Assembly (NCBI GenBank): GCA_009930475.1
Contig: RZYC01000003.1
Span: forward strand, 35,558 to 99,557
Direction of reading: 5' to 3'
Length of the DNA: 64,000 nucleotides
Source: Spartobacteria bacterium
GTDB taxonomy: Bacteria > Verrucomicrobiota > Kiritimatiellia > RZYC01
Shown: positions 1-8,257 of the stretch, piece after piece
How the letters are laid out: every line of letters starts with the position of its first letter
Numbering within the stretch: the first letter of the stretch is position 1
Made by a program: the position numbers and the translations under genes
The notes under the pieces: generated by a model
What the model was told of the DNA's origin: nothing
The model's database searches: none
The model's input: only the letters and a program-made list of their open reading frames with translations

Positions 1-1440
1 TCCTGGCCGGATTCGGAATTTTTCCTTGGATATCAGATGTTCATTAATCTGGCCGTCGGCGGTCAGACGGTGGATGGTCAGGATGCAGTGAATGAGGTTT
101 CTCACCTGTGCGTCGAAGCCTGTGCTGATGTCAAACTGTTCACCCCTTCTATTTCCATTAAATGGTTTGAAGGAACAGACGATGCTTTCATGATGAAGGC
201 ACTGGAAGCCGTCATGCAGCATCAGGGCGGACAGCCAGCTTTTTATAATGATAAAGCGTTCATCAGAACCTTACGTAATCTGGGTATTGCCGAAGAAGAT
301 TTGGTCGATTGGTGTCCTGACGGCTGTATCGAAGCCTCCATCCCCGGAAAATGGGATTTTGCGGCCAAAGGCCCCTGGCTGAATGTGGAAAAAGTCCTTG
401 AAATCACGTTAAACAATGGTCTCGATCCTAGATCTGGCATCATGTTCAAGAAGACGGATAAGAAAATCGAAGACTGTGCCGATACAGCGGAGATTCTTGA
501 AGAATATAAAAAGATGCTGACCTATTTCATGGATTTGCAGGTCGTCACCGAACATATCAATGACGAAGTGCATGCATTCACGGATATCAATGCCTTCCGG
601 GCGTCGCTGATTGATGACTGCATTGGTCGCGGGCTGGATTTGGTCGAGGGCGGCTCCAGGTATTCTGTCGATGGCGGTCCGACGGCGGGAACGATCAGTT
701 CCGGCGATGCGCTGGCGGCCATTGAAGAAATGGTGTTTGTGCAGAAGCGGGTCACGATGCCGGAACTGCTCTATGCCCTGAAGACCAATTATGAAGATGA
801 ATATACGACACCGTCCGGCCCGGAAATTCGTGCCATGATGTTGAACAAGGCCCCGAAATACGGCAATGACGATGATCGCGCAGATAAATGGGTCGTCGCG
901 GTTGAAGATTTTATCGGATCTTCCTATCGCAATAACTACAAGAGTTCTAAATTCGGCAAAGGCCCTGTCCCCTGCTGCTATTCCTACAGTCAGAGTCCCG
1001 TTACCGGCAACATCGCTTTTGGCGCCGCCGTAGGCGCAACACCCGATGGACGAAAAGCGGGCATGCCGGTGAACAACGGAATCTCTCCTGCCAATGGATC
1101 GGAAAAAGAAGGCGCAACGGCTGCCTGCAATTCCGTAGCGAAACTGCCCAGTGTCTGGTTCCAAAAAGGAGCTATTTTCAATATGCGACTGACTCCCGCC
1201 GCGTTGGAAACGCCGGAAAATCGCCAGAAGGTGATCGATATGGTCAAAGTGCTGTTTAATAATTACGGTCAGCAGATTCAGTTCAATGTGGTCGATGGCA
1301 AAGTTTATAAGGAAGCCATGGAACGCCCGGATGAGTTCAAGGATCTGATGGTGCGTGTATCCGGCTATAGTGCACTTTTCACCACACTGGCACCGGCTGT
1401 TCAGCAGGATGTCATCAATCGGGTAGAACTGGATGTCTAA
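1..1440 (+). CDS. Glycyl radical enzyme (PFL/diol dehydratase family), 5'-truncated by the window
   Basis: C-terminal part of a glycyl radical enzyme; the frame is open from base 1, so the true start lies upstream and roughly 300 or more residues are missing. Visible landmarks are the catalytic loop GCIEASIPGK (about base 331), whose Cys-x-Glu arrangement is typical of dehydratase-type members rather than pyruvate formate-lyase; a TPDGR motif; and the glycyl-radical box RVSGYSALF near the C terminus. The gene overlaps its activase by 8 bases and heads an operon with a rhamnulokinase-type kinase, a sugar importer and fuculose-phosphate aldolase. From that context I infer dehydration of 1,2-propanediol formed from lactaldehyde, a coenzyme-B12-independent route. 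The residue after the Glu is Ala, whereas I recall Pro in characterised glycerol/propanediol dehydratases, so another substrate is possible. The family assignment is secure; the substrate is not. Confidence 0.9.
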   Translation, partial: SWPDSEFFLGYQMFINLAVGGQTVDGQDAVNEVSHLCVEACADVKLFTPSISIKWFEGTDDAFMMKALEAVMQHQGGQPAFYNDKAFIRTLRNLGIAEEDLVDWCPDGCIEASIPGKWDFAAKGPWLNVEKVLEITLNNGLDPRSGIMFKKTDKKIEDCADTAEILEEYKKMLTYFMDLQVVTEHINDEVHAFTDINAFRASLIDDCIGRGLDLVEGGSRYSVDGGPTAGTISSGDALAAIEEMVFVQKRVTMPELLYALKTNYEDEYTTPSGPEIRAMMLNKAPKYGNDDDRADKWVVAVEDFIGSSYRNNYKSSKFGKGPVPCCYSYSQSPVTGNIAFGAAVGATPDGRKAGMPVNNGISPANGSEKEGATAACNSVAKLPSVWFQKGAIFNMRLTPAALETPENRQKVIDMVKVLFNNYGQQIQFNVVDGKVYKEAMERPDEFKDLMVRVSGYSALFTTLAPAVQQDVINRVELDV

Positions 1441-2371
1441 TTCCCCTAACAATGAATTAGAGCAGCGCAAAGCGTTCGTGTTCAACATCGAACGCTTTGC
1501 GACGGAGGATGGAAAAGGGATTCGCACCGTCGTTTTCCTGAAGGGGTGTACCCTTCATTGCGAATGGTGCGCCAATCCTGAATCGCTGTCGCTGAAGCCC
1601 GTGGTACTGTTTAATGAAAACCTGTGCAAGGGCTGTGATACGTGTCGAACGTGCTGCCCGGAGAATGCGATCCGGATGGATGAGACCTATGGACTGATCA
1701 GCGACCCCGCCAAATGTATCAGTTGCGGGAAATGCATCGATGCCTGCCTGCATAATGCCAGAACCATGTGCGGAGAGTATATGACGCAGGATGAACTGAT
1801 GGATATTCTATTGAAAGATAAGGAGTTCTATCGTATGTCCGGCGGCGGTATAACCTTCAGCGGCGGCGAGCCGTTGCTGCAGAGTCTGTTTATCCGCGAT
1901 GTAACCTTGGAGTTGAAGACGCATGATATTCCTGTTCTGGTCGAAACATGCGGACATATTTTGCGCAAAAACATCGATGATGTGATCGACTGCGTAGACG
2001 CAATCTACTTTGACGTCAAACAGATGGACGCCGAATTACACAAGAAATATACGGGCAGAGGCAATGAACTGATCTTGGATAATTTGACTTATCTGAGTGA
2101 GCATTATTCGGGTGAGTTGTCCGTTCGTTATCCCTATATACCCGGTTTTAACAGCGATACCCCAGCCATTGATGCCATGGTAGAATTTGTGGGCGGACTG
2201 AACCACATTGATGAATTGGTCTTCCTGCCCTATCATCGACTCGGTCTTCCTAAATATCGCGGCATGGGAAAGAATTATAAACTGGGTGAAACAAAATCGC
2301 TGAAAAAAAATGATCTGTATCACCTGTTGGAGAGATATCGAGACTGCGGGATACCACTGAAAATTCAGTAA
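1433..2371 (+). CDS. Glycyl-radical enzyme activating enzyme (radical SAM)
   Basis: Installs the glycyl radical on the preceding enzyme using S-adenosylmethionine and a reduced 4Fe-4S cluster. The 312-residue protein has the radical SAM motif GCTLHCEWC (CX3CX2C) near residue 40. A ferredoxin-like insert follows, with two Cys-rich clusters (CKGCDTCRTC and CISCGKCIDAC), as in activases of dehydratase-type enzymes but not in the short PflA of pyruvate formate-lyase. A GGGITFSGGEPLLQ segment matches the SAM-binding glycine motif. The start is the ATG inside the last codons of the upstream gene (8-base overlap), suggesting translational coupling, as expected for an enzyme and its dedicated activase. 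Confidence 0.93.
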   Translation: MSNSPNNELEQRKAFVFNIERFATEDGKGIRTVVFLKGCTLHCEWCANPESLSLKPVVLFNENLCKGCDTCRTCCPENAIRMDETYGLISDPAKCISCGKCIDACLHNARTMCGEYMTQDELMDILLKDKEFYRMSGGGITFSGGEPLLQSLFIRDVTLELKTHDIPVLVETCGHILRKNIDDVIDCVDAIYFDVKQMDAELHKKYTGRGNELILDNLTYLSEHYSGELSVRYPYIPGFNSDTPAIDAMVEFVGGLNHIDELVFLPYHRLGLPKYRGMGKNYKLGETKSLKKNDLYHLLERYRDCGIPLKIQ

Positions 2372-2398
2372 ATATGAGATGAGAGGAAACGTTATAAA

Positions 2399-3823
2399 AT
2401 GAATGAAACGAAGCAGCTTATTGCTATGGATTGCGGGAATTCTTCCTACCGCTTAGTTCTTGGCACTTATGCCAATGGAACCGTGGAAATGAAGGTTCTG
2501 GCACAGGAAAAGAATACCATGGTAATGATGAACGGGTTATATTACTGGGACATCGTAAAGATGTTTCAATTTCTGCTGAAGAACTTGAAAAAGTGCGTGC
2601 TTCAGGGAATTAAACCTGATGCCATAGGTATCTGCACCTGGGGTGTTGATTTTGCCTTCTTTGATAAAGAAGGGTTTGGCCTCGGCGATATGCTCAGCTA
2701 TCGAAATACCATGGGACAGGAAGTGCTGGATCGCCTCTCGAAGGATAAACAGGATGAACTGTTTTATAAAACGGGTATTGTATGCGACCGCATTAATTCA
2801 GCGTATTTAATGTCGGCATTAAAAGAAATCATGCCCTCGAGAACCGGTGCTGCACATCATGTTTTGATGGTTCCGGATATTTTTAATTATCTGCTGACGG
2901 GAAAGATGATTAATGAGCCCAGCGAATTAAGCACAACGCAGCTGATGAATACCAGAACACGGGCCGTTGACACGGAGGTCTGTGAATCCTTCGGGATCCC
3001 TCCATCCTGGTTTTCTGAGATTGGACAGCATGGCAGAGCCATTGGTGAACTGCTGCCTTCGATTAAGGAAGATATCGGTTTAGAAGGCTCCCTTCCCGTG
3101 ATTTGCGTTCCGTCCCATGATACCGCTTCGGCTGTGGCGGCGATTCCCACACAGGAAAATGAGTTTCTGTTTATCAGTTCCGGAACCTGGTCTCTGATCG
3201 GTGCAGAAATCGATGAGCCGATTATTACGAAAGAGGTGCTGGATGCGCGGCTGACCAACGAAGTCGGTGCCTTTGGAAAAATCACCCTGCTGAAGAACAG
3301 TGCAGGTATGTTTATACTGGATCGCATGAAACGCGAATACGAAGAGGAAATCGAAGCTATTTCATGGGATGACTTTTTCAGCTTGTCGGACGACACCTCC
3401 GGAAACACGGTCATCGATGTGAATGAAGCCCGCTTCTTCAACCCTCCTCATATGACGAAATGCATCCATGAAGCATTGATGGAGAAGGAGCCGTCGTTCC
3501 CCTACAGCTATGCAAAAATTATCGCCGTAGTGCAGCACTCCATGGCAAATAACTACGCGAAAACATTGCAGGCTTTAGAAAAAGCAACCCAAAAGAGTTT
3601 TGACTGCGTGTACATGGTTGGCGGCGGAACCAGAAATGAAACCATCAATCAAATGACTGCAGATTATAGCGGAAAACGCGTCGTTACATGCGGGGATGAA
3701 AGTACCTGCCTGGGTAACCTGGGGTCTCAGCTCACTTATTTTTATCCCAAAATGACACTCAACAACATCCGGGATGTGTTAAGTAAATCCATTGAAATCA
3801 AAGAGTTTAGACCGAATATATGA
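2399..3823 (+). CDS. rhaB: Rhamnulokinase-type FGGY carbohydrate kinase
   Basis: Phosphorylates a ketodeoxyhexose (L-rhamnulose, possibly also L-fuculose) at O1 in the cytoplasm. The 474-residue protein matches RhaB along its length: an N-terminal DCGNSSYR phosphate loop, ICTWGVDFAFFD, a SHDTASAV segment, the ISSGTWSLIG signature and the C-terminal VGGGTRN adenosine-binding motif. It sits 27 bases after the activase, with GAGAGG upstream of the ATG. Because the aldolase at the end of the operon is of the fuculose-phosphate type, the kinase may serve both fucose and rhamnose pathways. The isomerase and lactaldehyde reductase needed for a full pathway are not in the window and may lie upstream. 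Confidence 0.87.
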   Translation: MNETKQLIAMDCGNSSYRLVLGTYANGTVEMKVLAQEKNTMVMMNGLYYWDIVKMFQFLLKNLKKCVLQGIKPDAIGICTWGVDFAFFDKEGFGLGDMLSYRNTMGQEVLDRLSKDKQDELFYKTGIVCDRINSAYLMSALKEIMPSRTGAAHHVLMVPDIFNYLLTGKMINEPSELSTTQLMNTRTRAVDTEVCESFGIPPSWFSEIGQHGRAIGELLPSIKEDIGLEGSLPVICVPSHDTASAVAAIPTQENEFLFISSGTWSLIGAEIDEPIITKEVLDARLTNEVGAFGKITLLKNSAGMFILDRMKREYEEEIEAISWDDFFSLSDDTSGNTVIDVNEARFFNPPHMTKCIHEALMEKEPSFPYSYAKIIAVVQHSMANNYAKTLQALEKATQKSFDCVYMVGGGTRNETINQMTADYSGKRVVTCGDESTCLGNLGSQLTYFYPKMTLNNIRDVLSKSIEIKEFRPNI

Positions 3824-3865
3824 GTCTCTGGTTAGGCGACAAACCAGAATATAAAGGAGCTTGGT

Positions 3866-5362
3866 ATGGCTAACAACATACTCGAGATGAGGAATATTAA
3901 TAAAAGCTTTTTTGGCGTGAGCGTCCTTAATGATGCAAAGCTGGAAGTAGCACCCGGAGAAGTGCATGTCTTGCTGGGTGAAAACGGGGCGGGAAAATCG
4001 ACGATGATTAAAATCCTGTCTTCCGCCTATAAAAAGGATTCGGGTCACATTTTTCTGGAAGGAAAGGAAGTCGATCATCGAACACCTAAGGAGGCCATTG
4101 ATGCCGGAATCAGTGTGATCTATCAGGAGTTTAATCTTAATCCCTATGTTTCCGTTTATGAAAATATGTTTCTTGGGAAGGAATTTTTAAAAAACCGGTT
4201 CATTGATGAAAAAACGTCCATTGCCGAAGCGCAAAAATCAATGGATCGCATCGGGTTGAAAGTGCATCCGAAAACATTGGTTGGCAGCCTGAGCGTGGCG
4301 CAGAAGCAGATGGTGGAAATTGCGAAAGCGATCAATGGTGAATTGAAAATCCTGGTGCTTGATGAACCCACGGCCGCCATTACGGATACGGAAACCGTGG
4401 AGCTGTTTAAGATCGTTAGAGAATTGAAAGCCAAAGGGGTGGGAATTATTTATATTTCCCACCGCATGAGTGAATTGTTCGAAATCGGCGATCGCTGTAC
4501 GGTGATGCGTGATGGGGAATATGTCAATACGGTTACACTGGATGAAACCAATGAGGACGAATTGACACGTATGATGGTCGGTCGATCCGTTAGTTTTGAA
4601 AAGAAAGTCAATGAATGCATTGACCCAGACCACAAAAGCTTGGAAGTGGAAGGGCTGTACTACAAGGATTTCCTGAAGGATATCAATCTGGATGTCAAAC
4701 GCGGTGAAATTCTGGGCATTGCGGGCCTGGTGGGTGCCGGGCGCACCGAATTGGCAAAATGTATCATTGGTGCGTATCATACCGAGCATGGAACCATTAA
4801 AGTGCACGGCGACGTGCTTAAAGGGAACAGCATTTCGGAAACGATTGAGAAAAAAGTGGTTTATCTGAGTGAGGATCGTAAGGATGAAGGCCTGGTACTC
4901 ATTCATGGTGTGAACGATAATATAGCCCTGCCCAATCTGGCGAGGTTTAAAAAATTCCTGCTGGATGACAAGAAAATCACGTCGGTCACAAAAGATTACA
5001 TTAAAAAAATGAGAATTAAGACGTCTTCCTATAAGGCACAGGTGAAAACGCTGTCTGGTGGAAATCAACAGAAAGTGGTCATTGCCAAATGGTTGTGTCT
5101 TGATGCAGATGTATACATCTTTGACGAACCTACACGAGGAATCGACGTGGGGGCCCGCGATGAAATCTACGATATTATGTATGAACTCATCGGTCACGGT
5201 GCCGCCATTATTATGATTTCGTCCGACTTGGTTGAGGTGCTTAAAATGTGCGACCGGGTGGCCGTTATGCATGAAGGAGAAATCAGGCACATTCTCGATA
5301 ATGATGAATCTTTAAATCAGGAAATTATTCTGTCCTACGCTTTACATGGAGAAAAACGTTAA
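3866..5362 (+). CDS. Sugar ABC importer, duplicated ATPase subunit (RbsA/XylG type)
   Basis: A 498-residue protein with two fused ATP-binding cassettes that energises import of a monosaccharide. The first cassette has Walker A GENGAGKST, the signature segment LSVAQKQMVEIAKA and Walker B LVLDEPTAA. The second has the altered Walker A (GLVGAGRTE) usual in this family, then LSGGNQQKVVIAKWL and FDEPTRGIDVGA. AAAGGAG precedes the ATG at good spacing. The stop codon shares a base with the permease start (TAATG), so the two are coupled. Context points to fucose or rhamnose as cargo, but the sequence cannot fix the substrate. Confidence 0.95.
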   Translation: MANNILEMRNINKSFFGVSVLNDAKLEVAPGEVHVLLGENGAGKSTMIKILSSAYKKDSGHIFLEGKEVDHRTPKEAIDAGISVIYQEFNLNPYVSVYENMFLGKEFLKNRFIDEKTSIAEAQKSMDRIGLKVHPKTLVGSLSVAQKQMVEIAKAINGELKILVLDEPTAAITDTETVELFKIVRELKAKGVGIIYISHRMSELFEIGDRCTVMRDGEYVNTVTLDETNEDELTRMMVGRSVSFEKKVNECIDPDHKSLEVEGLYYKDFLKDINLDVKRGEILGIAGLVGAGRTELAKCIIGAYHTEHGTIKVHGDVLKGNSISETIEKKVVYLSEDRKDEGLVLIHGVNDNIALPNLARFKKFLLDDKKITSVTKDYIKKMRIKTSSYKAQVKTLSGGNQQKVVIAKWLCLDADVYIFDEPTRGIDVGARDEIYDIMYELIGHGAAIIMISSDLVEVLKMCDRVAVMHEGEIRHILDNDESLNQEIILSYALHGEKR

Positions 5363-6333
5363 TGAAAAATGCTAAAAATCAGGGAGCTTCAAAAAACATC
5401 GATATACAGTCCTTGTCGCTATATATCGGAGCTATATTGATCTTTGTCGTGTTTACCGGGCTTTGCAGTGCTTTTGGAAAAAGCTTCTGCACGCTGGGAA
5501 ACATGAAAAATATTATCAACCAGTCCGCCGTTATCGCGGTGATTGCTATCGGTCAGTCGATTATTATTCTTACAGGCGGCATTGACCTGTCGGTTGGCTC
5601 GATTGTGGGATTTGTCGGGATCTTTGGTGGACTGCTGTTGAAAAGTGGTGTACCCGTGACACTGGTTGTCCTTATTGTGGTGGTTACCGGCTGCCTCATC
5701 GGTATCATAAACGGTGTTTTCGTGTCCTACGGAAAAGTACCTTCGTTTATCGTCACACTGGGCAGCATGCAGATTGTGCGAGGATTAACGATGGTTCTTA
5801 ATCATGGCCGCCCGGTATCAGGGTTCCCAAGTGAACTGCGTATGATTGTGAATACGAAGGTGATGGGAATTCCCATTTCGATCATCTATGTGTTTCTTCT
5901 TTATGCCATCATGATTACCGTGATGAAGAAAACCCGTCTGGGACGTTGGATTTACGCCATCGGCGGTAATGCCAACGCAGCCAAACTGGCAGGGATTAAA
6001 ATCAATAAAATTGAAATGATTGCCTATGGCTTTGGCGGACTCTTTGCCTCCATCGGCGGCATATTCCTCCTTTCCCGTCTGGCCTATGCCGATCCTAATG
6101 CAGGATCTGGCTATGAGCTTGATGCGATCGCCGCAGTGGTCATCGGAGGCATTGCTTTATCAGGTGGAAAGGGTAATATCGGCAACACATTGGTCGGTGC
6201 CCTTATTCTCGGCATGCTGAAATGCGGCCTCCAGATTTTAAACGTTCCAGTATATTTTCAGACCATCATTATTGGAATGACGATTATCGCAGCCGTTTTC
6301 CTCGACAAGGCAAAAGAAAGAAAAGCAGAGTAA
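5362..6333 (+). CDS. Sugar ABC importer permease (RbsC type)
   Basis: A 323-residue inner-membrane permease of the ribose/xylose importer family with many hydrophobic segments. The segment ILTGGIDLSVGSIVG (about residues 70-84) and the C-terminal IAAVVIGGIALSGGKGNIG loop are characteristic of this family. The gene starts within the stop codon of the ATPase gene and is followed after 26 bases by the matching binding protein, giving the order ATPase-permease-binding protein. Substrate is inferred from context only. Confidence 0.94.
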   Translation: MKNAKNQGASKNIDIQSLSLYIGAILIFVVFTGLCSAFGKSFCTLGNMKNIINQSAVIAVIAIGQSIIILTGGIDLSVGSIVGFVGIFGGLLLKSGVPVTLVVLIVVVTGCLIGIINGVFVSYGKVPSFIVTLGSMQIVRGLTMVLNHGRPVSGFPSELRMIVNTKVMGIPISIIYVFLLYAIMITVMKKTRLGRWIYAIGGNANAAKLAGIKINKIEMIAYGFGGLFASIGGIFLLSRLAYADPNAGSGYELDAIAAVVIGGIALSGGKGNIGNTLVGALILGMLKCGLQILNVPVYFQTIIIGMTIIAAVFLDKAKERKAE

Positions 6334-6359
6334 CACACAACACAGAAAGAAAGAATACC

Positions 6360-7328
6360 ATGAAGAAAATACTAAATACACTGGCAGTTCTTACACTTAC
6401 AACAGGCATGATTTGTTGCCCGTCGGAAGCGAAGGCCGCTAAGAAGGACATTGTGATCGGGTTTGTTCCTATGACCATGAACAATGAATACTTCATCACA
6501 ATGGTGAACGGCGCGAAACAGAAAGCCAAAGAAATGGGCGTACAGCTGGATGTTCAGGCAGCCGACCAGCATGCCAGCGCAGCAGCGCAGTTGACTATTG
6601 TTGAAAATATGATCACCGCCGGTGTCGACGGTATCTGTATTGTTCCCAGTTCTTCAGAAGGCCTTGTTTCGGCGTTGGAACGCTGCAAGAGTGCTAATGT
6701 TCCTGTGATCAATCTGGATACTAAAATCAACGAAAGTGTGCTGAAGGAAGTCGGACTGGACGTCCCGTTCTTTGGAACAGACAATTATGCCGGCGCAGCG
6801 GCAGCGGGTAACTACGCAGTAGCGAACTTTCCTAAAGGTACAAAAACCGCTATTCTGACGGGCATCGAAGGCCAGCAGAATGCCGCCGATCGCCGTAACG
6901 GTTTCTATGATACAGTGAAATCAAAACTGAATATCGTCGCTGAACAGTCCGCAAACTGGGAAGTGGATCAGGGTTACACGGCTACACAGAACATCCTGAG
7001 CGCAAATCCTGATTTGCAGCTGATTTTTGCATCCAATGACGGCATGGCTATCGGCGCATTGCGTGCGGTGGAAGAAGCGGAATTGCAGGATCAGGTACAA
7101 ATCATTGGTTTCGATGCCATTTCTGAAGCACTGGAGCTGGTGGACAGAAATGAAATGCTGGGAACAGTGGCTCAGTATCCTGCTGAAATGGGTATCCTCG
7201 GTGTTGAAAACGTGGTTAACGCAATCAATGGCAAACCGGTCGAATTGAGCATTGATACCGGCGCGAAACTGATCACAAAGAAAAACGTACAGCAGCACAA
7301 AGATTACTCCAAACAATTTGCTGACTAA
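6360..7328 (+). CDS. Periplasmic sugar-binding protein of ABC importer (RbsB type)
   Basis: A 322-residue substrate-binding protein of the ribose-binding type I fold. The N terminus (MKKILNTLAVLTLTTGM...SEAKA) is a signal peptide with a likely cleavage after AKA. The mature part begins KKDIVIGFVPMTMNNEYF, the usual first strand, and contains VDGICIVPSSSEG and FASNDGMAIGALRA, typical of this family. The start was placed at base 6360 because it directly precedes the signal peptide; an in-frame extension into the permease gene is unlikely. It delivers the sugar to the permease encoded just upstream. A strong hairpin follows the gene, which may raise the level of this transcript over that of the aldolase. 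Confidence 0.94.
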   Translation: MKKILNTLAVLTLTTGMICCPSEAKAAKKDIVIGFVPMTMNNEYFITMVNGAKQKAKEMGVQLDVQAADQHASAAAQLTIVENMITAGVDGICIVPSSSEGLVSALERCKSANVPVINLDTKINESVLKEVGLDVPFFGTDNYAGAAAAGNYAVANFPKGTKTAILTGIEGQQNAADRRNGFYDTVKSKLNIVAEQSANWEVDQGYTATQNILSANPDLQLIFASNDGMAIGALRAVEEAELQDQVQIIGFDAISEALELVDRNEMLGTVAQYPAEMGILGVENVVNAINGKPVELSIDTGAKLITKKNVQQHKDYSKQFAD

Positions 7329-7372
7329 TGCATTCTGTTTAAAGGAACATAGATTATAGATAATAATTAAAG

Positions 7373-7410
7373 AGCTTTCTGCATTGTTCAGGATGCAGAA
7401 AGCTTCTTTT
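7373..7410 (+). terminator. Hairpin between binding protein and aldolase genes
   Basis: A perfect 12-base inverted repeat (AGCTTTCTGCAT at 7373-7384 and its complement at 7393-7404, 8-base loop) is followed by TCTTTT. It lies 45 bases after the binding-protein stop and 28 before the aldolase start. It could be a partial intrinsic terminator or a 3' stabilising hairpin of the importer mRNA; the aldolase has its own AAGGGA ribosome site just downstream. Confidence 0.7.
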
Positions 7411-7437
7411 ATAAACACAATCAAAAGGGACATACAT

Positions 7438-8091
7438 ATGTTATTACAAGAAGAAAGAGAAGAACTGGTCAAATACGGAAAATTGATTATCCAGGCGGGA
7501 TTGACCAAAGGTACGGGCGGGAATTTCAGCGTCTATAATCGGGAACAAGGACTGATGGCCATCACCCCGTCCGGCATCCCCTACATGGTCATGACACCGG
7601 AAGATATCGTCATCATGGATCTCAACGGCCATGTCGTGGACGGAACACTTATTCCTTCATCAGAGCACGAAATGCATGCAACTGTGTACAGAGAAAGAGA
7701 AGATGTCAATGCCATGGTTCATATGCATTCCACGTTCTGCACCACTCTGTCGGCACTGAATGAACCCCTTCCCGCAATCGATTACCTGGTAGCATTTTCC
7801 GGGGATAAAGAAGTGAAATGTGCCGAATATGCAACCTACGGCACCCCCGAGCTGGCAGCTAATGCCATGAAAGCCATGGGCAAACAAAACGCAGTCCTAT
7901 TAGCCAATCACGGGTTAAATGCCGTTGCTGGCAACATGATGATGGCTTTTGCCATTGCAGAACAAATCGAATTCTGCGCAGAAGTCTATATCCGCGCACG
8001 CAGTGCAGGAACACCGGTCATCCTCAGCGACGACGAAATGACCATGATGGTGAAACGCTTTGCCAATTATGGACAGAGAAAAGAAGGCTAG
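7438..8091 (+). CDS. fucA: L-fuculose-1-phosphate aldolase (class II)
   Basis: Cleaves L-fuculose-1-phosphate to dihydroxyacetone phosphate and L-lactaldehyde, using a zinc ion. The 217-residue protein is the size of FucA and follows it closely: GTGGNFSV, ITPSGIPY, the SSEHEMH segment with the acidic catalytic residue, MVHMHS with two of the metal-binding histidines, YATYGTPELA, and the third histidine in LLANHGLNA. The start is the ATG at 7438 after AAGGGA; an in-frame upstream ATG lies inside the hairpin and is unlikely to be used. As the last gene of the operon it supplies the lactaldehyde that, after reduction, would feed the glycyl radical enzyme. Confidence 0.9.
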   Translation: MLLQEEREELVKYGKLIIQAGLTKGTGGNFSVYNREQGLMAITPSGIPYMVMTPEDIVIMDLNGHVVDGTLIPSSEHEMHATVYREREDVNAMVHMHSTFCTTLSALNEPLPAIDYLVAFSGDKEVKCAEYATYGTPELAANAMKAMGKQNAVLLANHGLNAVAGNMMMAFAIAEQIEFCAEVYIRARSAGTPVILSDDEMTMMVKRFANYGQRKEG

Positions 8092-8112
8092 TCTTAAGAC
8101 CATCTAATAAAA

Positions 8113-8180
8113 GCCCCGTACGGCCACCTTTTGCAACGTGCAACAAGTACTTGTAAACCTTAGCTGTACGAGGCATTTTT
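8113..8180 (+). terminator. Structured operon-end terminator with inner hairpins
   Basis: A long outer stem pairs 8113-8124 with 8163-8174 (12 positions, one mismatch, one G-U) and ends in ATTTTT. The 38-base interior holds two further inverted repeats, TTGCA-ACG-TGCAA (8131-8143) and ACAAGTACTTGT (8143-8154). It lies just after fucA and before a transposase gene, so it may be the terminator of the sugar operon or a structured element linked to the transposase. Confidence 0.6.
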
Positions 8181-8257
8181 GTAATTATATATATTTCGCC
8201 AGTCTATTTTTATATATATTACTTGCGCCGTTTGCATGATTTTGCTCTCATGAAGTC

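Noticed and set aside
409..1527. A 372-codon open frame on the minus strand opposite the glycyl radical enzyme
   Set aside because: It lies fully opposite conserved coding sequence, has no family features and its protein has a shadow-like composition.
4238..5290. A 350-codon minus-strand open frame opposite the sugar ATPase
   Set aside because: The plus strand carries two complete sets of ABC motifs; the antisense protein is rich in His, Phe and Asn, typical of a mirror frame.
1..8091. A bacterial microcompartment locus
   Set aside because: The pathway type would fit, but no shell protein gene is present in the window, so it cannot be claimed.
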